A stretch of 6,667 nt of DNA from an uncultured Lachnospiraceae bacterium (GCA_902782655.1 CACZNY010000043.1:1-6667); one strand, 5' to 3'. Shown: positions 1 to 6,667, counted from the stretch's first letter. The notes: generated by a model not told the origin, from the sequence alone. A program made the numbers and translations.

Positions 1-43
1 ATTATCGCAAATATTATGGGTAATCTGTTTTTCATATGCTAAT

Positions 44-72
44 AATCTATCACATCATCCCTTATCTCTCAA
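44..72 (-). promoter_or_regulatory. Possible promoter reading leftward out of the window
   Basis: On the minus strand TTGAGA (72-67, five of six to the -35 consensus) lies 17 bp before TAGATT (49-44, four of six to the -10 consensus). It sits just downstream of the terminator of the large gene, where a new transcription unit in the same direction could begin. The predicted start near base 37 almost coincides with an ATG at 35-33, so a conventional leader for that ATG would be missing. AT-rich DNA gives such matches often by chance. Confidence 0.25.
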
Positions 73-94
73 ATAGAACCATAAACGTTTAATC

Positions 95-132
95 AAAAAA
101 AGGCTCAGACCCCCTCATGCAGGGCCTGAGCC
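95..132 (-). terminator. Intrinsic (Rho-independent) terminator of the large gene
   Basis: Read on the minus strand, GGCTCAGGCCC (132-122) pairs with GGGTCTGAGCC (112-102): 11 pairs with one G-U wobble and a 9-nt loop. It is followed directly by seven T's (101-95). The hairpin starts 27 nt past the TAA stop. On the plus strand the right arm is followed by GTAACTTT, not a T-run, so termination is predicted only for minus-strand transcripts. Confidence 0.93.
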
Positions 133-159
133 GTAACTTTGCGTATGGATCCCGGAGGT

Positions 160-498
160 TTACTGTTTTACCATCACAGTGTATTCATTGGACAAGTAAA
201 CCTGGCTTGTAGGATACTTCTTTCCGTCCTTAAAGACGACCATGACCCGTGCGTTGCTCCCGGTCTTATCAGCATTGACATAGCCTATAAGGAAATTATT
301 ATCGATCTCATCCCCGGAAAGGGTTAGCGCAGGTTTATCCTTAAAGGTTATCTCCGCCTTCGTCACCTTGATGTTGCCTTCAACAAAGCTGTCGAGATAA
401 CGATGGCCGAAAACATCCGTGCTGCTGTTTATCACATAGTCATCATTCAGCAATACCGTGGACCGGTCAAGGGTCAGCGAAACCCCGGTAACCTCAGC
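160..498 (-). other. C-terminal segment (residues 1993-2104), unrecognised
   Basis: This segment begins right after module C with a VSLTLDRSTVLLNDDYV strand. It looks beta-rich (alternating hydrophobic residues in KVTKAEITF, ARVMVVF and YTVMVKQ) and contains a GNIKVTKAEI strand. No LPXTG, membrane anchor, choline- or sugar-binding repeat or SLH motif is visible. It could be a final Ig-like domain or a surface-association domain of a type I do not recognise. Confidence 0.5.
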
Positions 499-3400
499 AG
501 GATACAGGTCGTAGGTTATGTTTAAGGTGCCGGTATAGCACTTGCTGCCTGAAGCATCGATCGTAGCCGTAGCGGTCTGTGATCCCGCATTCTCAACGAT
601 ATTGGTGATCTTATAGTCCGTATTCTCTACAAGAGGCGCTGTAAGCGGCGTCAGGTCATTACTGAACGCTTCCTTCTGATAGAGATAAGGGTTTGCCTTA
701 TTGGAGCCCAGCAGAGCCGAGCTGAAGGAGCGGTCATAGATCACATTGCTGATGTCGGTCTTATTGATCGTAAAGGTCTTCTTAAAGCTCTTACTGAAAT
801 ATGTGTTCTTACCGACAACGGTCACGCTTCCCTTGTTCCTGCCGACCTTATCGCTCCTGCCCCAGATCAGATCATAGTCCTTGTTTAAGGTAAGCAGTAC
901 CGGTTCGGCATCCTTATTTGACGGATCCTTCCAATATACCTTTACAAGCTCATCAGAATACCCTGCCCTGTTGAAATCAAGAGCCATATCCTCCTGCTTC
1001 TTATCGGTATTGATATAGGCCGTAACGGCTTTTTTACTGTATTTTGTCGAGTTTACCGTATAAGACAGGGAGGCCTCGCCATTACATGATCCGATGCCGA
1101 CTATCCTTAATACATATGTACCGGCATCCGAATTTTCAAGGGCTCCGCCGGGGATAACTCCCTTGTCTGCAAAATCCGAAAGGCTTCCGAGATATGTCTC
1201 CTGCTTGGTCCCCAGGTTATCCTTCTCCAGCGGCTTTCTGTATATCAGAATGTCTTTCGCGTTTTTCACCTTATTACTTACCTTAAGGTCAAGGCTGTGG
1301 TAAGCGCCGTCCCATGTAAACTTCTTTGTCTTAAGCTTTACAAGGTTCTTCACGGAGGTTCCCTTGAAGTTGATCTTCGCGTATCCGGGCTCAAAAACAT
1401 TCTCGCTCTCAAAGGTATTAAACTGTGAAGGCTTAACCCTCAGATAATAGCTTCCCGAATTAGTGAGCTTCTCGATCGCAAACGCATTTTCATTGGGTTC
1501 GCTGACAATATCTATGGTAATGCGGGGATCCTTGATGTCTTTTATCTGAGTTTTCCCGGCTGTAACCTGGAATTTGGCTGCATCAAGAAAATCAGCATAT
1601 CCCACCCCGTCTGCGGTGTAGTTAACGGTCTTTTTGACACCCTTTATCTTGATCTTCCCCTTGGCAGCCGCAGGCAGCGCGTTTATTCCCGCTTCCTCCG
1701 TCTCACCTGTAAAGTTGGGATCCTTGCCGGTAGCTGCCGCCACGACTTTATAAGCTCCATACTCAGAGGTCTTAGGCATTACGGTATTAGTCACCTCTTT
1801 GCCGCTAAAGTCATAGACCTTGAAAGCATAGCTCTTTTTGGCTAATTTCTTCCCCTGCTTTGACCCTACGGAATAAATGACATTTCCCTTGACTATCTTG
1901 CCGATCTCTTTTCCGTTGTATCTCACGTACTCATTACTCAGTTTCAGGTTTGCGAGCAGGGAAAGATCCGCGGGCAGTATAGTGAAGGTCTTTGTTATCT
2001 TCTTGCCCTTGTAGGCACCTTTACCCTTTATGATAACGGTAGGCGCTTTCTTGCCGGCATCCGCCTTCGCGGCATTGGTATTGTTTTTATATGACAATGT
2101 ATAATCGGTGCCGTATTCCAGCGCATCACCGCCATAATATACCGCGATATCAAGCTGTGACGTATATCCCTTCTTCACCTCGCCGTTCCCCTTCAGGAAT
2201 TTAGTATCACACTCGGCGACGAATTTATTTCCGTTATAAACCACGGGATTTATATCGGAAGCATAGAATTCATTCTCTCCGCCTGACTTGCTCCTGTCAG
2301 AAGGGAAACGCCCGTATACATCAAGCTTCCCGGAAAGCGAGGTGGCAGACTCTCCTGTCCTTTTGATCTTAAGACCGGTATTTTTGTAGCTTTCCATCTC
2401 AAATCCCAGAGCATGAGGCCAGGAAAGCTTCTCTCCTTCACCGTCCCAGTTTCTTATGTACCACTCAGTATAAGCAGTAGCTTCACCCTTGGCCGTGGTC
2501 TTGAATATGATATCCCCGTTTCCTGCAGGAACGATCTGTTTATCGGCAATCTCCTTTCCTGTAGCCACATCGTACAGTGAGACCGTTAGTCCTTTTTCGA
2601 TGGTATATTCACCGCCGGCTTTGATGAGACTGTAGCTCTCGTCTGCCACGGCATTAAGGGAGATACTGCTGCCGGTATTCGTGATGTCCTTTAGCTCGAT
2701 ATTGTATTTTCCCGGTCTGTTTGTATCGATATAGCCCAGGTCGACACTTACCGCATCGGCTGCCGCCCATTTTGCCACGGAGGAACCAAACCTGAAGGTT
2801 ATGTCGGCCCCCGTCTGATCGTAAATATTCTTTTTAGTGACAGATATCGTCCCCGAGTATTTGGACACCGGATTATCGCCCACAAAATGGTGCAGCTTAT
2901 CCGGCTCGGCCGCAGTGATGATTATCGGCTGCTTCTTTACGGTCAGGGTGATGGTATTCTTGCCTTCCTTCAATGGCAGGCCGTCTACTATCGGATGTAT
3001 CGATACATCAAAGCTTGCCCCCACCTTTTTATACTTCGGGTCAAGGTCTGCGATCTTACCGGTCTCGCTATGATCCACGACCAGCTTATAGTCGTTCTTT
3101 CCAAGCTTTCTGTCAGCATTCAGATAAGCATCCAGATAAGTCTTAAGCTGGTCATTTACAACGAAGTCTTGCAGATCATCATAATACAGCTTATCCGTAT
3201 ATTCATTTTTACGAGCCTCCAGATAGCTGCTGTCATCTATCCTGGACACATAAAGCATGGCAGTGGCGGAATTTTCTATCTCATAATTTTCGATGTTAAG
3301 AGTCTTATCTCCTCTCTTTATGACAAAGCCGGTATCAACGGGAGATATGCTAAGCTTATACTCCGCTTCCTCGCTGAAATTGATGGGCTTATCCGTTATC

Positions 3401-6400
3401 TCTCCCGACGCATCATTATTGCTGTACAGGAGCTTATAGCTGTCCCCCGCCACATCGAGATCAAGCCCTCCGTCTTCCCCCACCGCTCCGACTGCCCAGC
3501 CGGTCTTGCTTATGCCCTGGGTACTGTTCCATACCGTCTTTACATTCGGTGTGATGACAAGAGTAAGCTTTGCGGGGTTGACAGTAAACTTTTTGGTATC
3601 GGTCTTACGTACCAGCCTGTAGCCCTTTTCTGCAGCCTCTTCCTCCGTGATATCAAGGCCTACTATCGCCACATAGGTTCCGGCGTCAAGATTCGTGGCA
3701 TCGGTGATCTTATTGGCTTCGGCCATCAATGCCTCGTCAGTGGTATAATCCTTCTCCTTCACTGCATATAAGCTTACTCCGGTCTCCGTATACTCATCCC
3801 ATGTCTCGGCTATTCTGGCTTCGCCTGCCGTCAGGAGCTTTGTTCTGAGGGATATCTCGTCCTCACTGTATGTATCAAAAAGACCTGAGATATCAGTTTT
3901 CCAGTTTGCCCGGATAGTCTTAAGGTCACTTACATATACTTCACCGGGGTGCTTCGTCCATTGGTTGGAAATGATATTCTTTTCAGTGTCATTGTACCTG
4001 TAGAAAACATAATAGGTGTCACCTTTATCCGATTTGGTGATATTGGGATCGGTATGCTCCTTTTTACCGTCCACCGTTCCACCTGACTTTGCAGGTTCCC
4101 CGTCCTTCCAGGAAGGTGAGGTGACTATCTTATATTCGATCTTTATATTATTCGGATTATTGATCCTGATGTTTCCATTGTAGCTTACACTGACCTTTAT
4201 CCCTTCTACCTTGCCCTCGTAAACCCGGAATTTGCTTTTCTCGGATTTCCGTATGACCTTATATCCCTTTTCCGCGGCTTCTTCATCAGGCATATTAAAT
4301 CCGACTATCGCTATATAGGTTCCGGGAGCAAATTCAGTAGAAAGACCTACCTTGTTTGCAGGCACCATCAAAGCTTCATCGGTGGTATATTTTGATTCTT
4401 CTATCACATATATTTCCGGAATGACATCCTTGTATTCAGCCTTTGTCTCTACGATGACGATACGGGCGGAATTATTAAGCGCATCCCTGATGTATCTGCC
4501 GTTTCCGGAAGACTCATTAAGCCCGGAGATATCTATCTTCCATTCAGCCTTGAGTGTAAGGAGCCCGGCCACATCCATTTGCTTGCCCGTGGTATAGTCG
4601 GTCTTTACACCGTGTTCATCATCATCATATTTATAAAAAATAAAATATGTCTTTGAGGTATCCTGCTTTACTATCTTCGTATCGGTGTATTGCCTGCCCT
4701 GCTCAACGGTTCCCGTTGATACATAGGGATCACCTTCCTTCCATTTATCATTTTCCGCAATCACATACCTGATCTTATAAGCCGATGAGTTAGTGATATG
4801 GATGTTTCCCTTGGGAAGCACACTTTCCGTAACTCCCGCAACTCTTTCCGCAGGAGTTGCGACTTCCACAGGAGTATCCAGCTCCACGGCATATAATATC
4901 CTGCTGCCGCCCTTGCTGCTTATTATTCCGTTACAGCCCTCCGGCATATATTCTTCACTGTCATCGATCTTTAATGAGAGAATATATCTCTGACTCTCTT
5001 CAAGTCCGGTAAACTCCACCTCGGAGGCCCCTGCGGGAAGCTCCTTAATGAATTCACGGCCTACTGTGTCCCTGAGCGTAGCTATGGCCGGAACCTCAAG
5101 CTTATCCTCGCTCCCTGCCTTAGCTGCAGCAAACTGAAACCTGACGGAATCCTGGGTCTTATTTATAGCCGATGCAGATAAAACCTGCTTAAGCTCCGGA
5201 TCAAACCTGATCGCCAGATACTCTTTATCGGCCGATCTTGCAAGGAGAGTCCCATCTGTACAGCCCATACTGACACTGTCGGATTTTTTAGTGATATGTG
5301 ATACTGCAGTGCTTGCGGAATTATCTATAGCTACATGGGCTCCGGGATCATATGAATCCACCGTGACGCTCGCCGTTGCTTCACCCGTATCACGTGCCTT
5401 TAATATCCAGTCCGATACTGTTTCCAATGGCTTGATAAGGAGGCTCTTATCCTCCTCGATCTTACCGTTCCATTTATATGCAGGCTCATATCCCGAACTA
5501 TCTTCATTATAGCCATAGTTTATTTCAAAGCCCTTAATGACATAATCGGAGTCAACATAGTCGCTTCCCTGACATCCAAGGGTAAAACGGTTTTTCTCCC
5601 CTTCCGTACCGACAGATTCATATACATAACCCTCAGCATCACAATCTATACCTTTATCGGGAATGGTCTTGACATAGTATGTATATCCGGGAATGATCCT
5701 GTAGAAATCGGTGCCGCTGAAACGAACGCCATCTGCACCTGCCTCATACCTCGAGCTGGTCACCTCGTTGTCATCCCAGTCATAAAGCTTCGCCGTTCCG
5801 CCAAACATCGGTGCTTTATCGTTTGTGATAAAAGGAACCGTAATTTCCCATGTTTCGGGTGTAAGAACAGTGGCAGGGATAACCTTGTATGTATTTTCCT
5901 GGTCTGTTTCCGGAGCCTTGTAGGGCTTCACCTTATCCTTCGCGTAATAACAGCGCCAGGGTACTAATTCTCCGGTTTTACCGTAAGGATTCAGTTCCAT
6001 TTTTTCGAACACTCCGGTAGCGGAATCATGATGAAATACATATATATCCGACTGATGCTGATACACTTTCACAACCCTTTCTGTACCGATCACAGTCACA
6101 TGAATATTACCCTCTGCGGATTTCCGATCACCGCCAAAGGTGGCATAATAAACCCCCTGGCCATCACCCTTGATATTAAAATTCGCAAATATCTGCTCTT
6201 CAAATATTGATATATCTTGATACGCCGGCGTAAAGTTTGTATACGGATCGTGAGCAGGATCGGTTGACCCATCCTCTATGAGAACATATGCGTGGTCCAG
6301 GTTATCCCAATCCAGTCTGGAAGCCACAGCACCTATGCCCATTTCACCAAGCTGATGCCGTACCCACTCTTCCGGGTATTTTCTGTCTTTCGCAAACGTC

Positions 6401-6474
6401 TGCGTTGCTCCTGCGCCAAATATCATACAGAATATGATGCTTCCGATCAGTAACCGTCTTAAAAATGCTTTCAT
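160..6474 (-). CDS. Giant secreted multi-domain Ig-like repeat protein (2104 aa), function unknown
   Basis: The frame is open for 2104 codons and ends in TAA. The ATG start is preceded by AAGGAGGG, 11 nt upstream, and is followed at once by a classic signal peptide: Arg/Lys at residues 2-7, a hydrophobic core at about 8-23, and a likely cut after TFA at 28. I see no catalytic motif. In order: an unrecognised N-terminal region (29-200); beta-rich segments with a fibronectin-like TGLEESQRYILSLKI strand at 489-503; a linker (534-545); two tandem 211-residue repeats (545-966); divergent Ig/MBG-like modules (967-1412); three DY...KTFTI-type modules ending near 1505, 1909 and 1992; and a 112-residue tail. 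Cysteines are few and scattered. The C-terminus (EYTVMVKQ) has no LPXTG signal, hydrophobic anchor or basic tail, and no SLH or dockerin motif was seen. Proteins built this way in Clostridia are usually exported adhesins, matrix proteins or carbohydrate-associated scaffolds; that role is inferred. No partner gene lies in the window. Confidence 0.95.
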   Translation of the reverse strand: MKAFLRRLLIGSIIFCMIFGAGATQTFAKDRKYPEEWVRHQLGEMGIGAVASRLDWDNLDHAYVLIEDGSTDPAHDPYTNFTPAYQDISIFEEQIFANFNIKGDGQGVYYATFGGDRKSAEGNIHVTVIGTERVVKVYQHQSDIYVFHHDSATGVFEKMELNPYGKTGELVPWRCYYAKDKVKPYKAPETDQENTYKVIPATVLTPETWEITVPFITNDKAPMFGGTAKLYDWDDNEVTSSRYEAGADGVRFSGTDFYRIIPGYTYYVKTIPDKGIDCDAEGYVYESVGTEGEKNRFTLGCQGSDYVDSDYVIKGFEINYGYNEDSSGYEPAYKWNGKIEEDKSLLIKPLETVSDWILKARDTGEATASVTVDSYDPGAHVAIDNSASTAVSHITKKSDSVSMGCTDGTLLARSADKEYLAIRFDPELKQVLSASAINKTQDSVRFQFAAAKAGSEDKLEVPAIATLRDTVGREFIKELPAGASEVEFTGLEESQRYILSLKIDDSEEYMPEGCNGIISSKGGSRILYAVELDTPVEVATPAERVAGVTESVLPKGNIHITNSSAYKIRYVIAENDKWKEGDPYVSTGTVEQGRQYTDTKIVKQDTSKTYFIFYKYDDDEHGVKTDYTTGKQMDVAGLLTLKAEWKIDISGLNESSGNGRYIRDALNNSARIVIVETKAEYKDVIPEIYVIEESKYTTDEALMVPANKVGLSTEFAPGTYIAIVGFNMPDEEAAEKGYKVIRKSEKSKFRVYEGKVEGIKVSVSYNGNIRINNPNNIKIEYKIVTSPSWKDGEPAKSGGTVDGKKEHTDPNITKSDKGDTYYVFYRYNDTEKNIISNQWTKHPGEVYVSDLKTIRANWKTDISGLFDTYSEDEISLRTKLLTAGEARIAETWDEYTETGVSLYAVKEKDYTTDEALMAEANKITDATNLDAGTYVAIVGLDITEEEAAEKGYRLVRKTDTKKFTVNPAKLTLVITPNVKTVWNSTQGISKTGWAVGAVGEDGGLDLDVAGDSYKLLYSNNDASGEITDKPINFSEEAEYKLSISPVDTGFVIKRGDKTLNIENYEIENSATAMLYVSRIDDSSYLEARKNEYTDKLYYDDLQDFVVNDQLKTYLDAYLNADRKLGKNDYKLVVDHSETGKIADLDPKYKKVGASFDVSIHPIVDGLPLKEGKNTITLTVKKQPIIITAAEPDKLHHFVGDNPVSKYSGTISVTKKNIYDQTGADITFRFGSSVAKWAAADAVSVDLGYIDTNRPGKYNIELKDITNTGSSISLNAVADESYSLIKAGGEYTIEKGLTVSLYDVATGKEIADKQIVPAGNGDIIFKTTAKGEATAYTEWYIRNWDGEGEKLSWPHALGFEMESYKNTGLKIKRTGESATSLSGKLDVYGRFPSDRSKSGGENEFYASDINPVVYNGNKFVAECDTKFLKGNGEVKKGYTSQLDIAVYYGGDALEYGTDYTLSYKNNTNAAKADAGKKAPTVIIKGKGAYKGKKITKTFTILPADLSLLANLKLSNEYVRYNGKEIGKIVKGNVIYSVGSKQGKKLAKKSYAFKVYDFSGKEVTNTVMPKTSEYGAYKVVAAATGKDPNFTGETEEAGINALPAAAKGKIKIKGVKKTVNYTADGVGYADFLDAAKFQVTAGKTQIKDIKDPRITIDIVSEPNENAFAIEKLTNSGSYYLRVKPSQFNTFESENVFEPGYAKINFKGTSVKNLVKLKTKKFTWDGAYHSLDLKVSNKVKNAKDILIYRKPLEKDNLGTKQETYLGSLSDFADKGVIPGGALENSDAGTYVLRIVGIGSCNGEASLSYTVNSTKYSKKAVTAYINTDKKQEDMALDFNRAGYSDELVKVYWKDPSNKDAEPVLLTLNKDYDLIWGRSDKVGRNKGSVTVVGKNTYFSKSFKKTFTINKTDISNVIYDRSFSSALLGSNKANPYLYQKEAFSNDLTPLTAPLVENTDYKITNIVENAGSQTATATIDASGSKCYTGTLNITYDLYPAEVTGVSLTLDRSTVLLNDDYVINSSTDVFGHRYLDSFVEGNIKVTKAEITFKDKPALTLSGDEIDNNFLIGYVNADKTGSNARVMVVFKDGKKYPTSQVYLSNEYTVMVKQ
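499..747 (-). other. Ig-like module C (residues 1910-1992), divergent
   Basis: The third and least canonical copy: VENTDYKITNIV with DY at 1953-1954, an NAGSQTATATI strand, SGSKCYTGTLN (matching the GxGxYxG strand of module A), and a YDLYPAEV closing strand in place of KTFTILPAD. It sits just before the C-terminal segment of the protein. The order of landmarks supports common descent with modules A and B; detailed identity is low. Confidence 0.5.
748..1050 (-). other. Ig-like module B (residues 1809-1909)
   Basis: A second copy of the module-A pattern: LTLNKDYDLIWG with DY at 1866-1867, an NKGSVTVVGKNTY strand, and the closing KKTFTINKTDIS (FTI at 1901-1903). It directly follows another Ig-like ending at about 1782-1808 (SDAGTYVLRIVG...LSYTVN). 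Roughly 300 residues between module A and this one (1506-1808) look like more degenerate modules of the same general type. Confidence 0.6.
1960..2238 (-). other. Ig-like module A (residues 1413-1505)
   Basis: The module begins YNGNKF, carries YGTDYTLSYKNN with the DY pair at 1457-1458, then a Lys/Gly-rich strand (IIKGKGAYKG) and closes with KTFTILPADLS at 1495-1505. This pattern (Y-x-G opening, g-x-DY, N-x-G turn, GKGxYxG, tF-x-I closing) is a common Ig-like repeat in secreted proteins of Lachnospiraceae and related Clostridia. It is usually found in arrays that act as stalks or adhesive tandem domains. The assignment rests on the motif and has not been checked by profile search. Confidence 0.65.
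3577..4209 (-). repeat. Tandem protein repeat, unit 2 (residues 756-966)
   Basis: Second copy, starting at the residue after unit 1 ends. Matching landmarks: VEG, GNIRI, SWKDGEP, GTV, TYYVFYRYNDTE, NWKTDISGL, YTTDEALM (exact match), GTYVAIVG, EEAAEKGY (exact match) and KKFTV. The two copies differ at many synonymous positions even where the peptide is identical. For example, the codons for EEAAEKGY differ between about 4263-4290 and 3620-3650. The duplication is therefore not recent, and conservation of these peptides probably reflects selection on the fold. No third copy is recognisable on either side. The unit runs straight into PAKLTLVITP, the kind of strand that opens the next Ig-like module. 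Confidence 0.85.
4210..4842 (-). repeat. Tandem protein repeat, unit 1 (residues 545-755)
   Basis: First of two head-to-tail units of 211 residues inside the large gene. Its landmarks recur in the same order in unit 2: VAG, then GNIHI, then a W-K-x-G-x-P motif, a GTV turn, TYFIFYKYDDDE, EWKIDISGL, YTTDEALM, GTYIAIVG, EEAAEKGY and KFRV. By eye identity is about 45% over the first 65 residues from GNI and about 55% over the last 59. The GTY-x-AIVG...Y...F-x-V ending resembles the closing strands of MBG-type Ig-like domains, so each unit may hold two beta domains: an unrecognised first half and an MBG-like second half. The fold is inferred; the repetition is seen directly. Confidence 0.85.
6391..6474 (-). 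other. Signal peptide coding segment (residues 1-28)
   Basis: Residues 1-7 (MKAFLRR) are positively charged. Residues 8-23 form a hydrophobic core rich in Leu, Ile, Phe and Gly, and residues 24-28 (TQTFA) form a polar cleavage region with Thr at -3 and Ala at -1. The mature protein would begin KDRKYPEEW. The single Cys16 sits inside the core without a lipobox (it is preceded by IIF), so a lipoprotein signal is unlikely. This predicts Sec export and cleavage by signal peptidase I. Confidence 0.88.
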
Positions 6475-6485
6475 AATATGCCATT

Positions 6486-6493
6486 CCCTCCTT
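6486..6493 (-). promoter_or_regulatory. Ribosome binding site of the large gene
   Basis: AAGGAGGG on the minus strand is a near-perfect anti-16S match, 11 nt before the ATG at 6474-6472. This spacing is slightly long. A nearer ATG (6484-6482) lies only one base after the Shine-Dalgarno and is out of frame, so the signal-peptide ATG is the believable start. Confidence 0.85.
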
Positions 6494-6525
6494 GATTCCG
6501 GTGCATAAACACAATAAGCAAAAAA

Positions 6526-6554
6526 ATAGTATCATATCGCTTTTTCAGAAACAA
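6526..6554 (-). promoter_or_regulatory. Probable sigma-70/SigA promoter for the large gene
   Basis: On the minus strand TTGTTT (6554-6549) and TACTAT (6531-6526) are separated by exactly 17 bp. Each matches four of six consensus positions (TTGACA and TATAAT). A T-run follows the -10 box. Transcription would start near 6519, giving a leader of about 45 nt. An overlapping TATGAT (6536-6531) is a better -10 box but lacks a well-spaced -35. The call is by consensus only. Confidence 0.5.
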
Positions 6555-6564
6555 GTTACAGCCT

Positions 6565-6655
6565 GCCTGAGAAGTACACCAGGCCCGAAAAGTCTTCGCA
6601 TCGCTGCGGTCGGTTCTGAACATACTAAACGATGCCAGATGCGAATAGCGCATCT
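6565..6655. repeat. Cluster of short inverted repeats upstream of the promoter
   Basis: Several small palindromes are packed into about 90 bases. AGATGCG/CGCATCT (6637-6643 with 6649-6655) is a perfect 7-bp stem with a 5-nt loop. GCATCG/CGATGC (6598-6603 with 6630-6635) is a 6-bp pair. GTTCTGAAC (6613-6621) is symmetric about its centre. CGAA/TTCG (6586-6589 with 6595-6598) and GCCTG/CAGGC (6565-6569 with 6580-6584) form shorter stems. The GATGC word occurs four times in alternating orientation. The cluster lies upstream of the predicted -35 box. It could be an intergenic palindromic repeat element, a regulatory binding region or part of a structured RNA; I cannot decide which. Confidence 0.45.
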
Positions 6656-6667
6656 AAGCCGCATTCA

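Noticed and set aside
139..327. Small plus-strand frame (62 codons) at the 3' end of the large gene
   Set aside because: It is antisense to the conserved beta-rich C-terminus and starts in the gap between the stop codon and the terminator. There is no ribosome binding site and no recognisable product.
160..498. Sortase (LPXTG-type) anchor at the C-terminus
   Set aside because: The last residues contain no LPXTG-like motif, no hydrophobic stretch and no positively charged tail.
2887..3771. A 294-codon open frame on the plus strand, antisense to the large gene
   Set aside because: It has no Shine-Dalgarno sequence and is rich in Ile/Leu runs typical of the reverse complement of a coding strand. 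It lies wholly inside a far longer frame with a signal peptide and clear internal protein repeats. It is best explained as a shadow.
6344..6535. A 63-codon minus-strand frame overlapping the start of the large gene
   Set aside because: It begins inside the predicted -10 region, has no ribosome binding site of its own, and overlaps the signal peptide in another frame.
6471..6653. A 60-codon minus-strand frame starting MRYSHL and overlapping the promoter, ribosome binding site and start of the large gene
   Set aside because: There is no Shine-Dalgarno sequence before its ATG, it runs through the palindromic segment and the promoter, and it ends just inside the large gene. More likely a chance frame in a structured intergenic sequence.
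6475..6667. A c-di-GMP or other metabolite riboswitch controlling the adhesin-like gene
   Set aside because: The predicted leader is only about 45 nt and contains no terminator-like hairpin. The upstream palindromes do not match the conserved core of any riboswitch class I know.

Overview
The window is almost entirely one gene: a 2104-codon reading frame on the minus strand (6474 down to 160) for a very large secreted protein. It starts with a clear signal peptide, and the rest looks like a chain of beta-rich, Ig-like modules. The style of the C-terminal modules (a DY motif, then a Gly/Lys-rich strand, then KTFTI), the strong AGGAGG ribosome binding site, the moderate GC content and the AT-rich flanks suggest a Gram-positive Clostridia genome. 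The family Lachnospiraceae (gut or rumen) is most likely. That assignment is inferred from protein style and was not checked against a database.

Layout, read in the direction of transcription (right to left). Bases 6667-6556 are non-coding and rich in short inverted repeats built on GATGCG/CGCATC. A plausible sigma-70-type promoter follows (6554-6526), then a short leader of about 45 nt with a Shine-Dalgarno sequence, then the gene. The protein has a signal peptide (residues 1-28), an unrecognised N-terminal region (about 29-200), beta-rich segments including a fibronectin-like strand motif (about 200-530), and a Pro/Val/Glu linker. Two exactly abutting 211-residue repeats come next (545-755 and 756-966). 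They are followed by a long stretch of divergent Ig/MBG-like modules (967-1412), three recognisable copies of a DY...KTFTI module among more degenerate ones (1413-1992), and a 112-residue C-terminal segment with no anchoring motif. After the stop codon there is a strong intrinsic terminator (132-95).

The gene therefore looks monocistronic, with its own promoter and terminator. No enzyme active site, sortase motif, SLH domain, dockerin or C-terminal membrane segment was seen, so it is best described as an uncharacterised extracellular, multi-domain, adhesin-like or structural protein. The left edge (1-94) is AT-rich and may carry the promoter and first codons of another minus-strand gene that continues outside the window; support for this is weak. 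No RNA genes, CRISPR array or insertion sequence were found.
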